From Sesamum alatum (Eukaryota; Streptophyta; Magnoliopsida; Lamiales; Pedaliaceae): 64,000 nt of DNA. The notes below the pieces were generated by a model, which was given only the letters and a program-made list of their open reading frames with translations, was not told the DNA's origin and ran no database searches. A program made the translations under genes and the position numbers. Location of the stretch: the NCBI GenBank assembly GCA_034509735.1, contig JACGWO010000003.1, positions 41,710,873 through 41,774,872 of the forward strand. The letters run 5' to 3'. Position 1 is the stretch's first letter. Every line of letters begins with the position of its first letter. This document shows, piece after piece, positions 1 through 10,789 of the stretch.

Positions 1-228
1 GTCAAGGAAACACACATCGTGCATGAAGATATAGACAGAATACAAGTAAAAGGAAGATTTGGTTGCATCCCTCCGTCCTATCATAAGATGATTAAATTGC
101 CCACCAACACCTTCCCCGGAAAAAATTAAAAAAAATAAAAAAATAAATATGATAAATTATTAAAAAAACCCTGCCCATGTGACAGGAACCTAAATAGGAA
201 AACTTTCAGGTAGTGTATGGATACAAAC

Positions 229-2361
229 CTTTCCAACAAATAACACAAAATGGGTGACCACAGGCAGCAGCACTCATCCTATCCCGAGGATATGCTTCAA
301 AGCAAATTCCACAAGTTAGCTGCAAAGAGGGTAGATAAATAAGATGCACGTAACATTGAAAATAAAAAAATATTCAAAACATCCCACAATGTTATGCATC
401 CCAAATGAAAATCCAATGTAACCCCACGCATTTCAAGATACCTCTTCAGCATCAGGAACCGGAATGTGATTCTCCAATAAACCGACAGTCCTGCGGACCT
501 TCTCTTCATCTGCAAACCATTCATCATTCACTTTACTAACACTCCTGTGAGTCACAAACATGTGAAGAATCCTTCAGCGAGTAACTAAACAACCTTCATA
601 AATAATCGTCAAGCTCATCCAGTAGTTAAGAAAGAAAAGAACATCACATATTTTAATTTTAGTTTCACAACATCACTTTCACTTTATTGACCTTGCATTC
701 ATCATCCTAAGCAAAAGATATAAGAATTATTCCTATTGATTAAGTGTTAGCATCACACTGACCTTCTAAAGATAATAAAAATTCCAATGTGACGGATCAA
801 GTCAGAAATGAGTTACCAGTTATAGTGGCGGAGCAAAATGGCAGCAGCAACCCTTGAAATTGAGAGGACTGCAGATATCTTTGTGATACTTTCCTCTTGG
901 TGTTGCCGAATATCATCTTCATTTAAAATGGTATAGTTCTGAGAGAAAAGAGTAAAATAATTCAACTGCAATTCATAATAACTTTAACAGCGTATATAAA
1001 TGAAACAAGCATTCACATAAAGATGAAAGGCATATTAAATGCAAGCATTTATAAAAGGCACTTGATATTTTGCATATTCAGAACGCAATCAAGGTTTCTG
1101 AAATGAGTAAATGCGTGTTTTAACTTCGGGTTCAGATTTCAGAAAATAATAATGCTGGACAAAAAGACAAATTCACAACATGGACAGTGTCAACCAAGAA
1201 GCACAAAAGAGAACCTAATCAATGTGCCACGCAACCTTGTGCCACATTAACCTTATGAGCTATCAGATCACCTCGACACCCAACTTAATATAAGAAGTAA
1301 ACGTGAAAACAAGATCAGCATACAGACTTAGATATTTAACTCTAGAGCGAAAGAAGATCAAACAAGAGGTAGCATCACAAAGCAAAGCAACTCCCAAATC
1401 AAGAGGAATGTAGAAGGAAGAAGTATGGAAGAACATTCCTATTTGCTCTATAATGTCACCTTCACATAGATTCGTAGAAAGATATATGACATTTAAGTTG
1501 CCAATACCAATCATCAATGAATTCCAACATGAGCTCAAAATGTAATTTTAGCAACAAATCATGAAAGGATTCAGTGAAGATCATGCATAATTACAGAATA
1601 AAGACCATGCACCCCACATGTTTCGCTTTACTTTTCAACTCAGAAAGCACGAAAGTCATCCCACAAAGTTCATACTATCAAGCTGAATCTTATAACCTCA
1701 GGAGTACTCCACAATAATACTCCCAAAGAAAATTATATGCTATTGATATCATCATTGATGTCACCTAAACAATTTCACCGTCAAATCCACATTATACCAA
1801 AATCAGTATAATATCACCCGAGGTATCATTATTAGCATCATCCGAACACCCGTTTTAACTAATACACTCTAAATACGTGTTACATTTCCTCCTCAAATCA
1901 TCTAAGCAAAATGCTATCAAGCAACACCTACAGTTAACAGCTCAGATTACCCCAACTACCCACCCTTCCACAATCCAACTCTGAAACAAACACAAGTGCA
2001 AATCATAACAACATTTCCCTAAACCCACCAGAGGAATCACAAAGAGCAGGTTAAATTGCATAACAACCTAGCTTAATTTTGGACCCCTTTCGACAAAAGG
2101 TAATCTCAAAAGATAACCAAAATCGCGGTATAAATTGATTTCAACAACGGGAACGACCTGTGATCGATGATGATAGCTGCGGGGGTGAGAGGACGAGAGA
2201 TCATCAGAATCGTCCGAGTCGTGGTCCATGAAACCATCATAGTCCATAACGACGTCATCCGGGTCGGAATAATCGTCACCATCTCCGCCGCCGCTACCGT
2301 AGAATTCTTCGTCCTCAGAATCTTCCATCATCGTCGCCGCCATCTCGTCCTCCGATTCCAT
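229..2361 (-). CDS. ARI8-like: ARIADNE-type RBR E3 ubiquitin ligase, 5' exons only
   Basis: Four coding exons are visible on the minus strand: 2361-2158, 938-817, 544-442 and 319-229, all with GT/AG borders and compatible phases. Together they give about 173 residues. The N-terminus is acidic ([17 protein letters not shown]). It is followed by [10 protein letters not shown], an ILLRHYNW segment, [19 protein letters not shown] and the start of RING1 ([10 protein letters not shown], then [14 protein letters not shown]) with its zinc-ligand Cys/His residues. This order is that of plant ARI5/7/8 proteins. RBR ligases take ubiquitin from an E2 onto a RING2 cysteine before transfer to substrate. 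The IBR and RING2 exons lie beyond position 1, so catalytic competence cannot be judged. The start ATG at 2361 opens the acidic N-terminus. ARI8 versus ARI7 is not resolved. Confidence 0.93.
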
Positions 2362-2449
2362 CTCTCTTTTCTACCCTCTAAAATATAACTCAAGATATTA
2401 AAAATAATGATAATCAAACAAAGTAAACTGAAAATGTCTGTATATATAT

Positions 2450-2475
2450 GGAGATATGTATATATATATATATAA

Positions 2476-2515
<40 letters not shown>
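2450..2515. repeat. (TA)n/(GA)n microsatellite in the ARI leader
   Basis: A TA-rich run is followed by about 18 GA dinucleotides, roughly 100-150 bp upstream of the ARI start codon. On the gene's own strand it reads (CT)n, which is common in plant 5' leaders and core promoters. Length polymorphism is likely. Confidence 0.85.
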
Positions 2516-2519
<4 letters not shown>

Positions 2520-2639
2520 GAAAAGGAACTGAGATGGCGAATGGTGGTGGTCATTCCTCGCTCTTATGAATTGAAGGGGGGAAAAAGGAGAAGGTACGAC
2601 TGTCGGTGCGTAAGGTACAATTCGTTGAGGCTACTCTTT

Positions 2640-5158
2640 TCGGTTTGATAAGGTCCCGTTTGGGCATTTCAGATTGTGCTAGTCATTTAATTCAATTTTC
2701 CGGATCAAAAATTAGGCAAGAGGAACTTTGAAAACATTTTGCAAGTCAAGAGTAATTACTTAAATAACAATTAAACGTTTACCTATGACTTTTAAAAATC
2801 GGATTTAACAAAATTTAGATTGTGCCAAACATGCTTTTACCACTTGGAACTTGTTTCTAAATTCAGAACGCTCTTTAAAATTTCGTTTCGACTCTTTTTT
2901 TAATTGAATCGATTACAATTACATTATAAACGTTAACCAACAATCAATGTATGCAAATTGTTAATATCAAATAAGTATAAGTAGATCAATACCTACACAT
3001 TGGTAGAATTCGACCACATGGCATCCTAGACACGGGGTATTAACTTCGCCAACTAAATTAAAACTCGTTAGGAAAATCTAACTCGATCTTGATTATAAAA
3101 ATGGGACATCAAATTGTTACTCAATATTTTTTAAATAATGAAAATTTTCAACACAAGATAGTTATTTTTGAAAAATAATACAAATCGACACAGCTTGTAA
3201 TTTATCGATCAAATGTAGACATTCACATTGTCCATTTTGACTGAAACATCACGACCTTCTACTTAAAAGCCATTGAAAAAAAAAAACTTTTGAAATTATA
3301 TGTTGCTCATATCTCTTGTTTCCACATATAAATTTGACTGTATTGGCTAGTTATCGTCACAAACTCCCCAAATCAAGGATTTGGAAAATAAGTGTTTTGG
3401 ATATTATGTAAGTGTTTATAAATATATCTCAGAATAAATTTACATATAAAATATCAATATATAATTTATCACAATATAGAAAGCGATGTAATAAAAACAA
3501 ATAAAACTTGAAATTAGACAAGTTGCATCATATGAAGATTTGCGACATTTGTTGTTGTTCTAAAGTCATAATTGTCTCCCTACATATAGGTGTTAACTGC
3601 CGACCACGACTACATGATAAAATCATATTAGCTCACAGTAGTGTATTATTTCATATGCATGACCACAAGAAGACTATGAACCAATCCTTAGTAACGTTGT
3701 CAAGACTCTCAAATACTTGTGGGAATGTGAAGAAGTAGTTTTAGAACTCACATGAAAACTTCTCTCAATGTAAAATGAAAACCTCAAATGGCCAAATGAA
3801 AATGTGATGACCCCTTAAATAGTTTAAGACTACATTTGGATCGGTGAAGTTGCGTAGTACCTGGTGCAAGTTGATGTGGCGTATAATTTCTTCAATGCAA
3901 GCAGAATATTTCTGCGATTCGATTTAATTTTTGTTTTGGTTTGAGATTGTTACAATACAATTCTCGTTTGTAAGTCTTCCTTTTAAGTTTCTGTAAAAAC
4001 AGCATACCTAAATTGTTCATCGTTTTATTCGGATGTGTTTGTTTTGCTTTGGTTTCAGAAACTATTTGTTATAAAATATGATTGGAATTTTCAAAACATT
4101 ACTTTTGTTGTGAATACATTTTCCAACAATGTTTTGTTGAATAGTGAAAGATTTTGAATTCTTCTAATGTGGAGTCATTTGAAATCATATTTTCAAATCA
4201 TTTTTCCCAATTCAAATCCATCCATCCAAGTGTAGTGGAAATTATTTGGCCGTTATAAAAACTTAAATGACCTATTAATGTTAAATGGGCCACCTAAATT
4301 GTAACGACCAATACTTATTAACCTCGTCAAATTACAATTAAATTATTATACTAATGGGTCATAATCTCAAATAAATTTAAATTAAATTGGCACATTAAGT
4401 TGAAATAAAATGCTGCAAATAATTTGTCAATTTTGAAAATTTTAAAATTTATTTCCAACAAAAAGGACACATGCACTTACACGATATACATTTTGATTTG
4501 TCACTATTATAATTTATAATCATCACTAATTTATAATATTTTTAATTTTTTACACAATGTAATATTATAGGTCATATTTAATTAATAAATATATTTATTA
4601 ATTATTAAAAATTTAATTATATTTATTTTAAAAAAATAATTAACATATTATAAATAATAATTGATTAATATTAATATTAATTATATAATTAAACTTAATT
4701 ATTATTTAAAATTTTAATTAATAATTAATACTTAATTAATTAAAAAAAATAAAGTGGGGTGTGTCGGGCGATTTGCCTGACACACCCCAATTTCAAAATT
4801 GGTGTCAAATGACACCAATTTTAAAATTTTTATTTTTTTATATTTAATAAATAAATTTGCCCACTTTTACCATCATAATAAATTTCATTTAAAAATTATT
4901 TGGTGTAGGAAAGGTAAGTGATGTAGTTTGAGACTCGAGCGGTGCCCTGTTATACGAGATCATCCGCTTTAATTTCGTATAAGCCTCACGATTTTTTTCT
5001 AAAGAATTAGTTCATTATGGAGATGAGACATTAGGCTTATAAATTGCTTAAACTCATTGTCTGCGACCAATATAGGATACTTGCCTACATAAGTAAATTG
5101 TTAATAATATATGTCATAAATAATACAAATTAAACAATATTCTATAAGTAAAATCCAA
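2640..5158. other. AT-rich intergenic DNA, no gene recognised
   Basis: This stretch upstream of the ARI gene has no long or conserved open frame. A 76-codon frame at 3508-3738 has no recognisable similarity. The only structured item is a double hairpin at about 4752-4830, listed separately. The 4550-4740 part is almost pure A/T. Confidence 0.6.
4752..4830. repeat. two adjacent inverted repeats (double hairpin)
   Basis: The first stem pairs GGGGTGTGTC with GACACACCCC around a short GC-rich centre (about 4756-4790). The second pairs AAAATTGGTGTCA with TGACACCAATTTT around 4795-4827. Both lie in an otherwise AT-only stretch. This probably comes from a foldback MITE, but no element ends were found. 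Confidence 0.7.
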
Positions 5159-5649
5159 GAATACTTACACAATCCTTCCATGAGGTTTGGTGCAATTACA
5201 TGTAGATCTCATGTAGTTTGAAAAATTACATTTAGTACTTTTGACGATTGTTTTGTCCAACAAATGTATTGATCTCTTAGTCAAAATTCACCGAATTTGA
5301 TGATATTAGCATAATAATTGAATGGAAACCCATATTTGCCCCCGATTGACTTATTGCAAGTCAAACAAATCTTTTCTACATCTTTACGTGCTAATGCATG
5401 TGAGGGGGTACGTTTTCACTCATATAACGGTAGTTTGGTTAGAACATATTTGTTTTTGACATGCAAATTGCAATAAGTCATTAGTAAGTTTTTATTCAAT
5501 TTTTTGTCAATATCAACAAATTCCGTGAATTTTGACTTCTGGAATGATCTATTTATTGGGATGAAAACAAACATTAAATATAATTTCTCAAATCACAATG
5601 AATTTTATGTAATTATATCAAACTTTTGAGGAGGGGTCGTAATTATCCC
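5159..5649. mobile_element. MULE-like TIR MITE (degenerate)
   Basis: The ends are inverted relatives. The left side holds CCATGAGGTTTGGTGCAATTACAT, cited here by its core GAGGTTTGGTGCAATTACAT, then GTAGTTTGAAAAATTACATT. The right side, read in reverse, holds GGGATAATTACGACC followed by CAAAAGTTTGATATAATTACAT. The GGGATAATTAC terminus resembles the ends of the elements at 36416-47349 and 49400-49809. There is no coding capacity and no clean target duplication. The left boundary is approximate. Confidence 0.55.
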
Positions 5650-6289
5650 TATCTATCAGGGGACTATAAGAATTGATGCTGCCCACGTCAATTTATTCCT
5701 TGCTTTGCTTAGATTGGTCGAAATACTTTGTCCTCCACCGGAGAAATTCAAGCTTTCTGCATGCAACAACGGCAAACATGAAAAGCAAAAAAAAACAAAA
5801 AACAAAAAATAAAAAACCAAAAAACAAAAAAAACATATTATTATTATTATTTATTATGTTTTTCCTTTACTTGAAGAACCATATAACACAAAAAAGAAAA
5901 AATATTATTGAAGTTTACACCAATTTCCTAAGTCAAAAGTTTGGTAAATGCTCAATCATCAATGATTCAATGTATAATATAACGATTATTGACGTCACAC
6001 AAATTAGGCAAAACTTTATCATATATCTCCTATCAACACGTCTTTTGTTTTTCAGAAAAAATCATTGTAGTATATTTAACTATCATATTATTATAATGAG
6101 ACTTTGCGTTCATTTCAAGTTTTTTCAACCCGGTCGTGGCACTCTATGTGTATAGAAACTAAACATAAAATGGCTAAATTATATTTTACACTTTAGAATT
6201 AATTGAAATAAGCACTTACAATCTTGAAAAAAAAAAAAAACTAAATTGCACTTAACACCCTAGAAACTAATTCTTTTTGCACATTGAAA
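5650..6289. other. intergenic DNA, no gene recognised
   Basis: A 160-codon frame at 5673-6155 is low-complexity lysine/asparagine and leucine sequence made by A- and T-runs. It has no homology I recognise, so I treat it as non-coding. Confidence 0.6.
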
Positions 6290-7130
6290 TTGATGTGAGC
6301 AAAATTCGCTCAATCAAAGAAATAACTTTTGGGCCGGAAAATCTAAGCCGAAAGCCGAATGATGCAAGGAAATGGGACCTGCAAAAAAAAAAAAACGTTA
6401 GCACTCAGACGCTCAAGTCAGTAATTTGTCTGAAAAGAGATAAATTGAAAACACAATGCGAATGAAGAATGTAATCGGGTTATGTGTAGCACGAAATAGT
6501 TGTGCAGTGTACGAGCTAGTGAATACGTTACCCAATTAAAGGTGAAGACTTTGTATTTATAGGTGCAAGAGTCCTCTCGGGTTGAGAGGTCTAACAGGAC
6601 TAGGACTCCTAGAGGGTAATCAAGAGGGGACTCCTTGAGTTCGGGGGAACTGGTGGATAACTTCCCAACAGACGCGGATTTTGTGGACATCATCTCCATC
6701 TTGAGTCCTTCTCGGGATTATGGTATCCCTCCCTGTCGCCTGGTAACGTGGGCTTCTGCTGCTTCGTTGGCAAACTTTGTGATTTTTAGGCCAGGTTGTG
6801 ATGCCTCCTCAGCTGGGCTGGCCTAATTGAGGCTATTCATGCTCTTGGGCTTCACTCCTTCCTTGGGTCGGGTGGAGTCGTGGACCCTCCCTCATGGGTC
6901 TCATGACTATTCCTCTCGTTGAGGATTATGCTCCTCTTTCTGGTCCGCCCTGATCTGGGGTCAAGCCCCTCGCTCATTGGGCCTAGACCATGCATGCTCG
7001 ATTTATCTCTATCAGAAATGTTAGCACTTTTCAGGCCAAAATATTGGCCGAAGAAAGGGCATAATTGTCCCAAAAAAGAGTTTTCATAAACTTCGATGAA
7101 AATCTCCATAAAGTACAATATTGTTAGACA
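6290..7130 (-). mobile_element. LTR-retrotransposon LTR remnant, probable solo LTR
   Basis: Read on the minus strand it starts near TGTCTAACAATATTG (about 7130). It carries a TATA-like CTATAAATAC near 6560. Further on is the signature TACTGACTTGAGCGTCTGAG followed by TGCTAACG, which marks the R/U5 part of many plant Gypsy-type LTRs. No gag or pol sequence is adjacent. The ends and target duplication are not resolved. Confidence 0.6.
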
Positions 7131-7269
7131 CAAACTCGAATATGTTATTTTTGATATGGATTTAATTTGTAAAAATAATATCTATTTGTAATATTTATTA
7201 TTTGCACACTTATCGAGCATGCCCTTATGGCTAATTCCCATTATTGATCTAATGAAATTGTGTATATTG

Positions 7270-7990
7270 AGTGATATCTTAAAATACTAGTCGATGTCCC
7301 AAGATATACATGGCCCGAGGAGCCCAACATGGAATAAATCGAAGAACAACCCAATTACCTAAGAGTGCGTGCAGCCCAAGGAGGAAGAGACCTCATCCCC
7401 AAACTCTCATGAGGGGTCCGTTAAGCTAAAAGGCTCACAGAAGTCACATGAAGAATGGTCTTGCGGTAGCTACCTGAGCACTGGAACGTTCCTACTCACA
7501 CGTGGCTGAACTCAAACAAACACCTCAAAGGAATGACAATTCCTTTTACCACGGAAGATACCCATTGATCTAGGACTGGTTTCAACTACCTTCTATAAAT
7601 TCGGAAAGGTTATACCGGGGGGGGATCTTATTATCCTAAAGGATGAACCCTCGATAGTTAGCAATTTAAATTGGAAGATCCCCCTATCCCTTAACAACCA
7701 CCTTTCTGAGTCCTAGGGAGATTGACTCCTTCCGCTGGCAGGAGATGATGACTATCAAAAGGGGTCTACCCCTACCCCTGGTAAAGCGTAACATTTTTGG
7801 GTACTCACACGCACACAAATGCACTTGCTAGAAACACTCTTAAGCTGAATTATCACACTACCTTACACTTTTTCCAACTTTAAATTTTTTTCATCACTGT
7901 TACTGACTTGAACGTCGGATTGCTAACGTGTTTATTTCCTTTTTAAGAATTGTAAAAAGTTAGGTAAAAAAATAGCAAATTGAACGTACC
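7270..7990 (+). mobile_element. LTR remnant, plus orientation
   Basis: A TATA-like CTATAAATTC sits at about 7592. The plus-strand signature ACTGACTTGAACGTCGGATT, then GCTAACG, lies near 7900-7930. The GC-richer composition (ARS-like CCCTATCCC and CCCTACCCC tracts) differs from the flanks. It is related in layout to the LTR at 6290-7130 but in the opposite orientation. No internal retrotransposon genes are present. Confidence 0.55.
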
Positions 7991-8049
7991 AAAGCAACTT
8001 TTCGTTGCGTCACCATTCTCAACATTATTTTTAATTGTAATAATTACAA

Positions 8050-8710
8050 GTTTGACATTGTTATTGGTGCCCTTGTAAACTAAATGGCCCAGAAGGACGT
8101 CTAAAGGATAAGGTGTGGGGAGATATGGGTCCCCTGGCCCAAAGCAGGCTCAAGACTTTGGGCCGAATCCAAGACCCAACTATGGCCGAGCCCAAGTCTT
8201 GAAACCCCCTGGGGTCTCTAGGTCCATCCATGCATGCGCATGACAACAAGGGCACCCCACGTGGCAAGAACAGTCATGAGCCACATTATGCCGGGACAAA
8301 AACCATTTCCAGCTAAGCAACCTGGAGACTTAGGTCTCTTAGTGAAGGACCTCCTTCCTATTCACCTTGTTGAAGATGCGTACATAGTCTTATCCAATAA
8401 ATGAGTCCTTATCCTTATAAGTTGTCCTTATGCTTGCGGATGTTTCTATCCGATGAGGAGGCCTCCCCCTGCGAAAAGCCATTTCACCCCACATAAGGGG
8501 GGGATTGGGGTGGCTAATGGATAACCCCTCTCCAAATCCCAGGGCAGATACTAAAATTTTACATGTATAATCTGAAACACTCTGAGATCTTTTACTATCT
8601 TGCTATTTTATCTTTTCAATTTTATTATTCGCATACTGACTTGATCATTAGAGTGCTAATAACTTTTTTGTAGGTTTCTATTCTAGAGTTCACATAACTG
8701 AGACCCAAAG
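8050..8710 (+). mobile_element. second LTR remnant, plus orientation
   Basis: The diverged R/U5 signature ACTGACTTGATCATTAGAG, then TGCTAATAAC, lies near 8637-8670. It follows a GC-rich leader with GGCCC motifs and is the same class as the element at 7270-7990. The two could be diverged flanks of one lost element or independent solo LTRs. The boundaries are approximate. Confidence 0.5.
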
Positions 8711-9031
8711 ATCTTGAGTTAGAATTTACAAAAATGAGCAATTTTTACTCGCATCACTTATATTCTTATAAATTATATCATCTCATTTTTATTTAGATAT
8801 TTCAAGAGCACAATTTTAAAATAAAATATAATGTCCGGTAAAATTAAAATATCTTATAAAATACATGTGAATTCATAAGTTTTTTTTAATTCAATTTAAT
8901 TTAAATATATATAAATGTATTGGATGGTGTGAATACAAAACTAATGATGTACTTAATTATTTTTTAATATGATATGTACTCTTTCTTGATATTTTTATAA
9001 TGAAATTATAGATATATAATATATTGTTTCA

Positions 9032-10470
9032 TCTATACTAATATATAGAGAAAATTCCCTCCACGCTCATAAACGACGGTCAATGACATCGCCGCATCAT
9101 TTTTCTGTAAAGTCGAAAATTCCCTTCAACCAATTATAATATAAATAACTTATTCAACTTTCAAATTTTACATTAATTGATAAAATAGTTTCTTTTTTCT
9201 TTCCTTCTTTGTTTTTTTTTAATAAGTTGTATTGGTTTATATTTTGCTCTTATCTATATTAATATATAAAGAAAACCCCCTCCACACTCACAAACGGCGG
9301 TTAATAACACCGCTACACTATTTTTTGTAAAGTTGAAAACGCCCTTCAACCAATTATAATATAAATAACTTATTCAACTTTCAAATTTTACATTAATTGA
9401 TAAATAATTTTTTTTGGGGAGAATTACACTTTTGGTCCCTCCACGATACCACTAAAACACTTTTAGTCTCCCTTCATTCACGACTTGCACTTTTGGTCCC
9501 AATTAGCTATATTTTTTTAACACTATTGATTCATCCGTCAAGTCTCCGTTAGAAGTTAACGGAATACACACGTGCGGCGCACGTGAGGTTGATTTTTTTT
9601 TTTTTTTTTTGGGGGGGGGGGGGTTATTGCAATTTGACACTCAAATTGGTTGCTCTTCGCAATAAACCACTTTTGGCACCAATTTTTTCTTTCTCATAAT
9701 GATTTGTTGAAGAAAGTAACCCTAGTAATGCACATGAATAGGGTTCTTTTCTTCAACCAATCATGTTCAAAAACATAATTGATCTAAAATTGAAAATAAA
9801 AATCTAGAAATTTCGAAAGAAATCCGTACCCTATAATTTGGGCATGCACGAAACCTCATTCCAGGATTATTTTTTGTCCACTACGTCATTACTGGTAGCT
9901 CAAATCCACATTTGCAAAATAGTGCTTCATTTGGGAAAAAAACCAAAAACCTTCTTGTTTGGTTCTTTTTCCATATGTTGAATTTGATGAGTTTGGTGAA
10001 TCATTTGAACAACTTCTACTCATGGCTAAAAATCTAAGTTTGAAGTAATTGAACAAAAAAATTTCGTTCAGATTATGAAAGTGAGAATGAGCGATTGTGA
10101 ATTATGAGAGAGAAAAATTGAGGTTAATTGGTGCCAAAAGTGCTTTATTGTGAAAAACAACCAATTTGGATGCCAAATTGCAACAATTTCCCCCCCAAAT
10201 TCAGTCTTATGTGCGCCTCACGTGTGTTTTCCATTAACTTCTAACGAAAACTTGATGGATGGATCAAAAGTGTTCAGATATATATCTTATTGGGACCAAA
10301 AGTGTAATTCATGAATGAAGGGGGACTAAAAGTGTTTTAGTGGTATTGTGGAGGGACCAAAAGTGAATTCTCCCTTTCTTTTTTCTTTCCTTCTTTTTGT
10401 TTTTTAATGTGTTGTATTGATTTATATTTTGTTCTTATTTATAATAATAAATTTTAAAACACAAAAAAAT
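9032..10470 (+). repeat. tandem pair of ~221-bp Helitron-like repeats, second copy split
   Basis: Unit 1 begins at 9032 (TCTATACTAATATATAG) and unit 2 at 9253 (TCTATATTAATATATAAAG). They share the following 150 bp, including CAACCAATTATAATATAAAT. Unit 2 is interrupted at 9417 by a foldback element and resumes at 10375 with TTTCTTTTTTCTTTCCTTC, as in unit 1. The TC-plus-AT-rich start preceded by A resembles Helitron 5' ends. No confident CTRR-plus-hairpin 3' end was found. Confidence 0.55.
9417..10374. mobile_element. 958-bp foldback TIR element nested in a repeat
   Basis: The left end (GGGAGAATTACACTTTTGGT) and right end (ACCAAAAGTGAATTCTCCC) are inverted copies. Similarity runs inward well past 100 bp, including CACTAAAACACTTTTAGT and the mirrored CACGTG-containing segments near 9570 and 10220. 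It carries a G-run (about 9611-9623) and no coding sequence. It interrupts a repeat unit whose intact copy lies just upstream. The target duplication is T-rich and imperfect. It is probably a non-autonomous Mutator-like element. Confidence 0.8.
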
Positions 10471-10789
10471 ATTTATTATATGTACATAGGTACGACGTGC
10501 CATAACAACTAACTAAGATAAAATGATAAAGCGCCTTCTCGTTCTATTATTACCTCGAAACTAAAAGTCGTACAGTGTGCTTCACTTGTTGTACCTGACC
10601 CGTATTTATAATAACACGTGCAATTGAATAATTTTCCCTCACAAAATTGCAAGCTCTCAGACGTACTGACTCTCGCTCCAAATCGCTCTATCAGCAACAC
10701 CATACCGATCCGTCAGCCCCACCGTCGCCACGGCTGCGGCGGCGAAGCCAAGTAACTCATTATACTCTTCACACCACCAACATGCTAGA

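Noticed and set aside
5673..6155. 160-codon open frame
   Set aside because: The translation is dominated by K/N and L/I runs from A- and T-tracts, with no family resemblance and no promoter or splice context.
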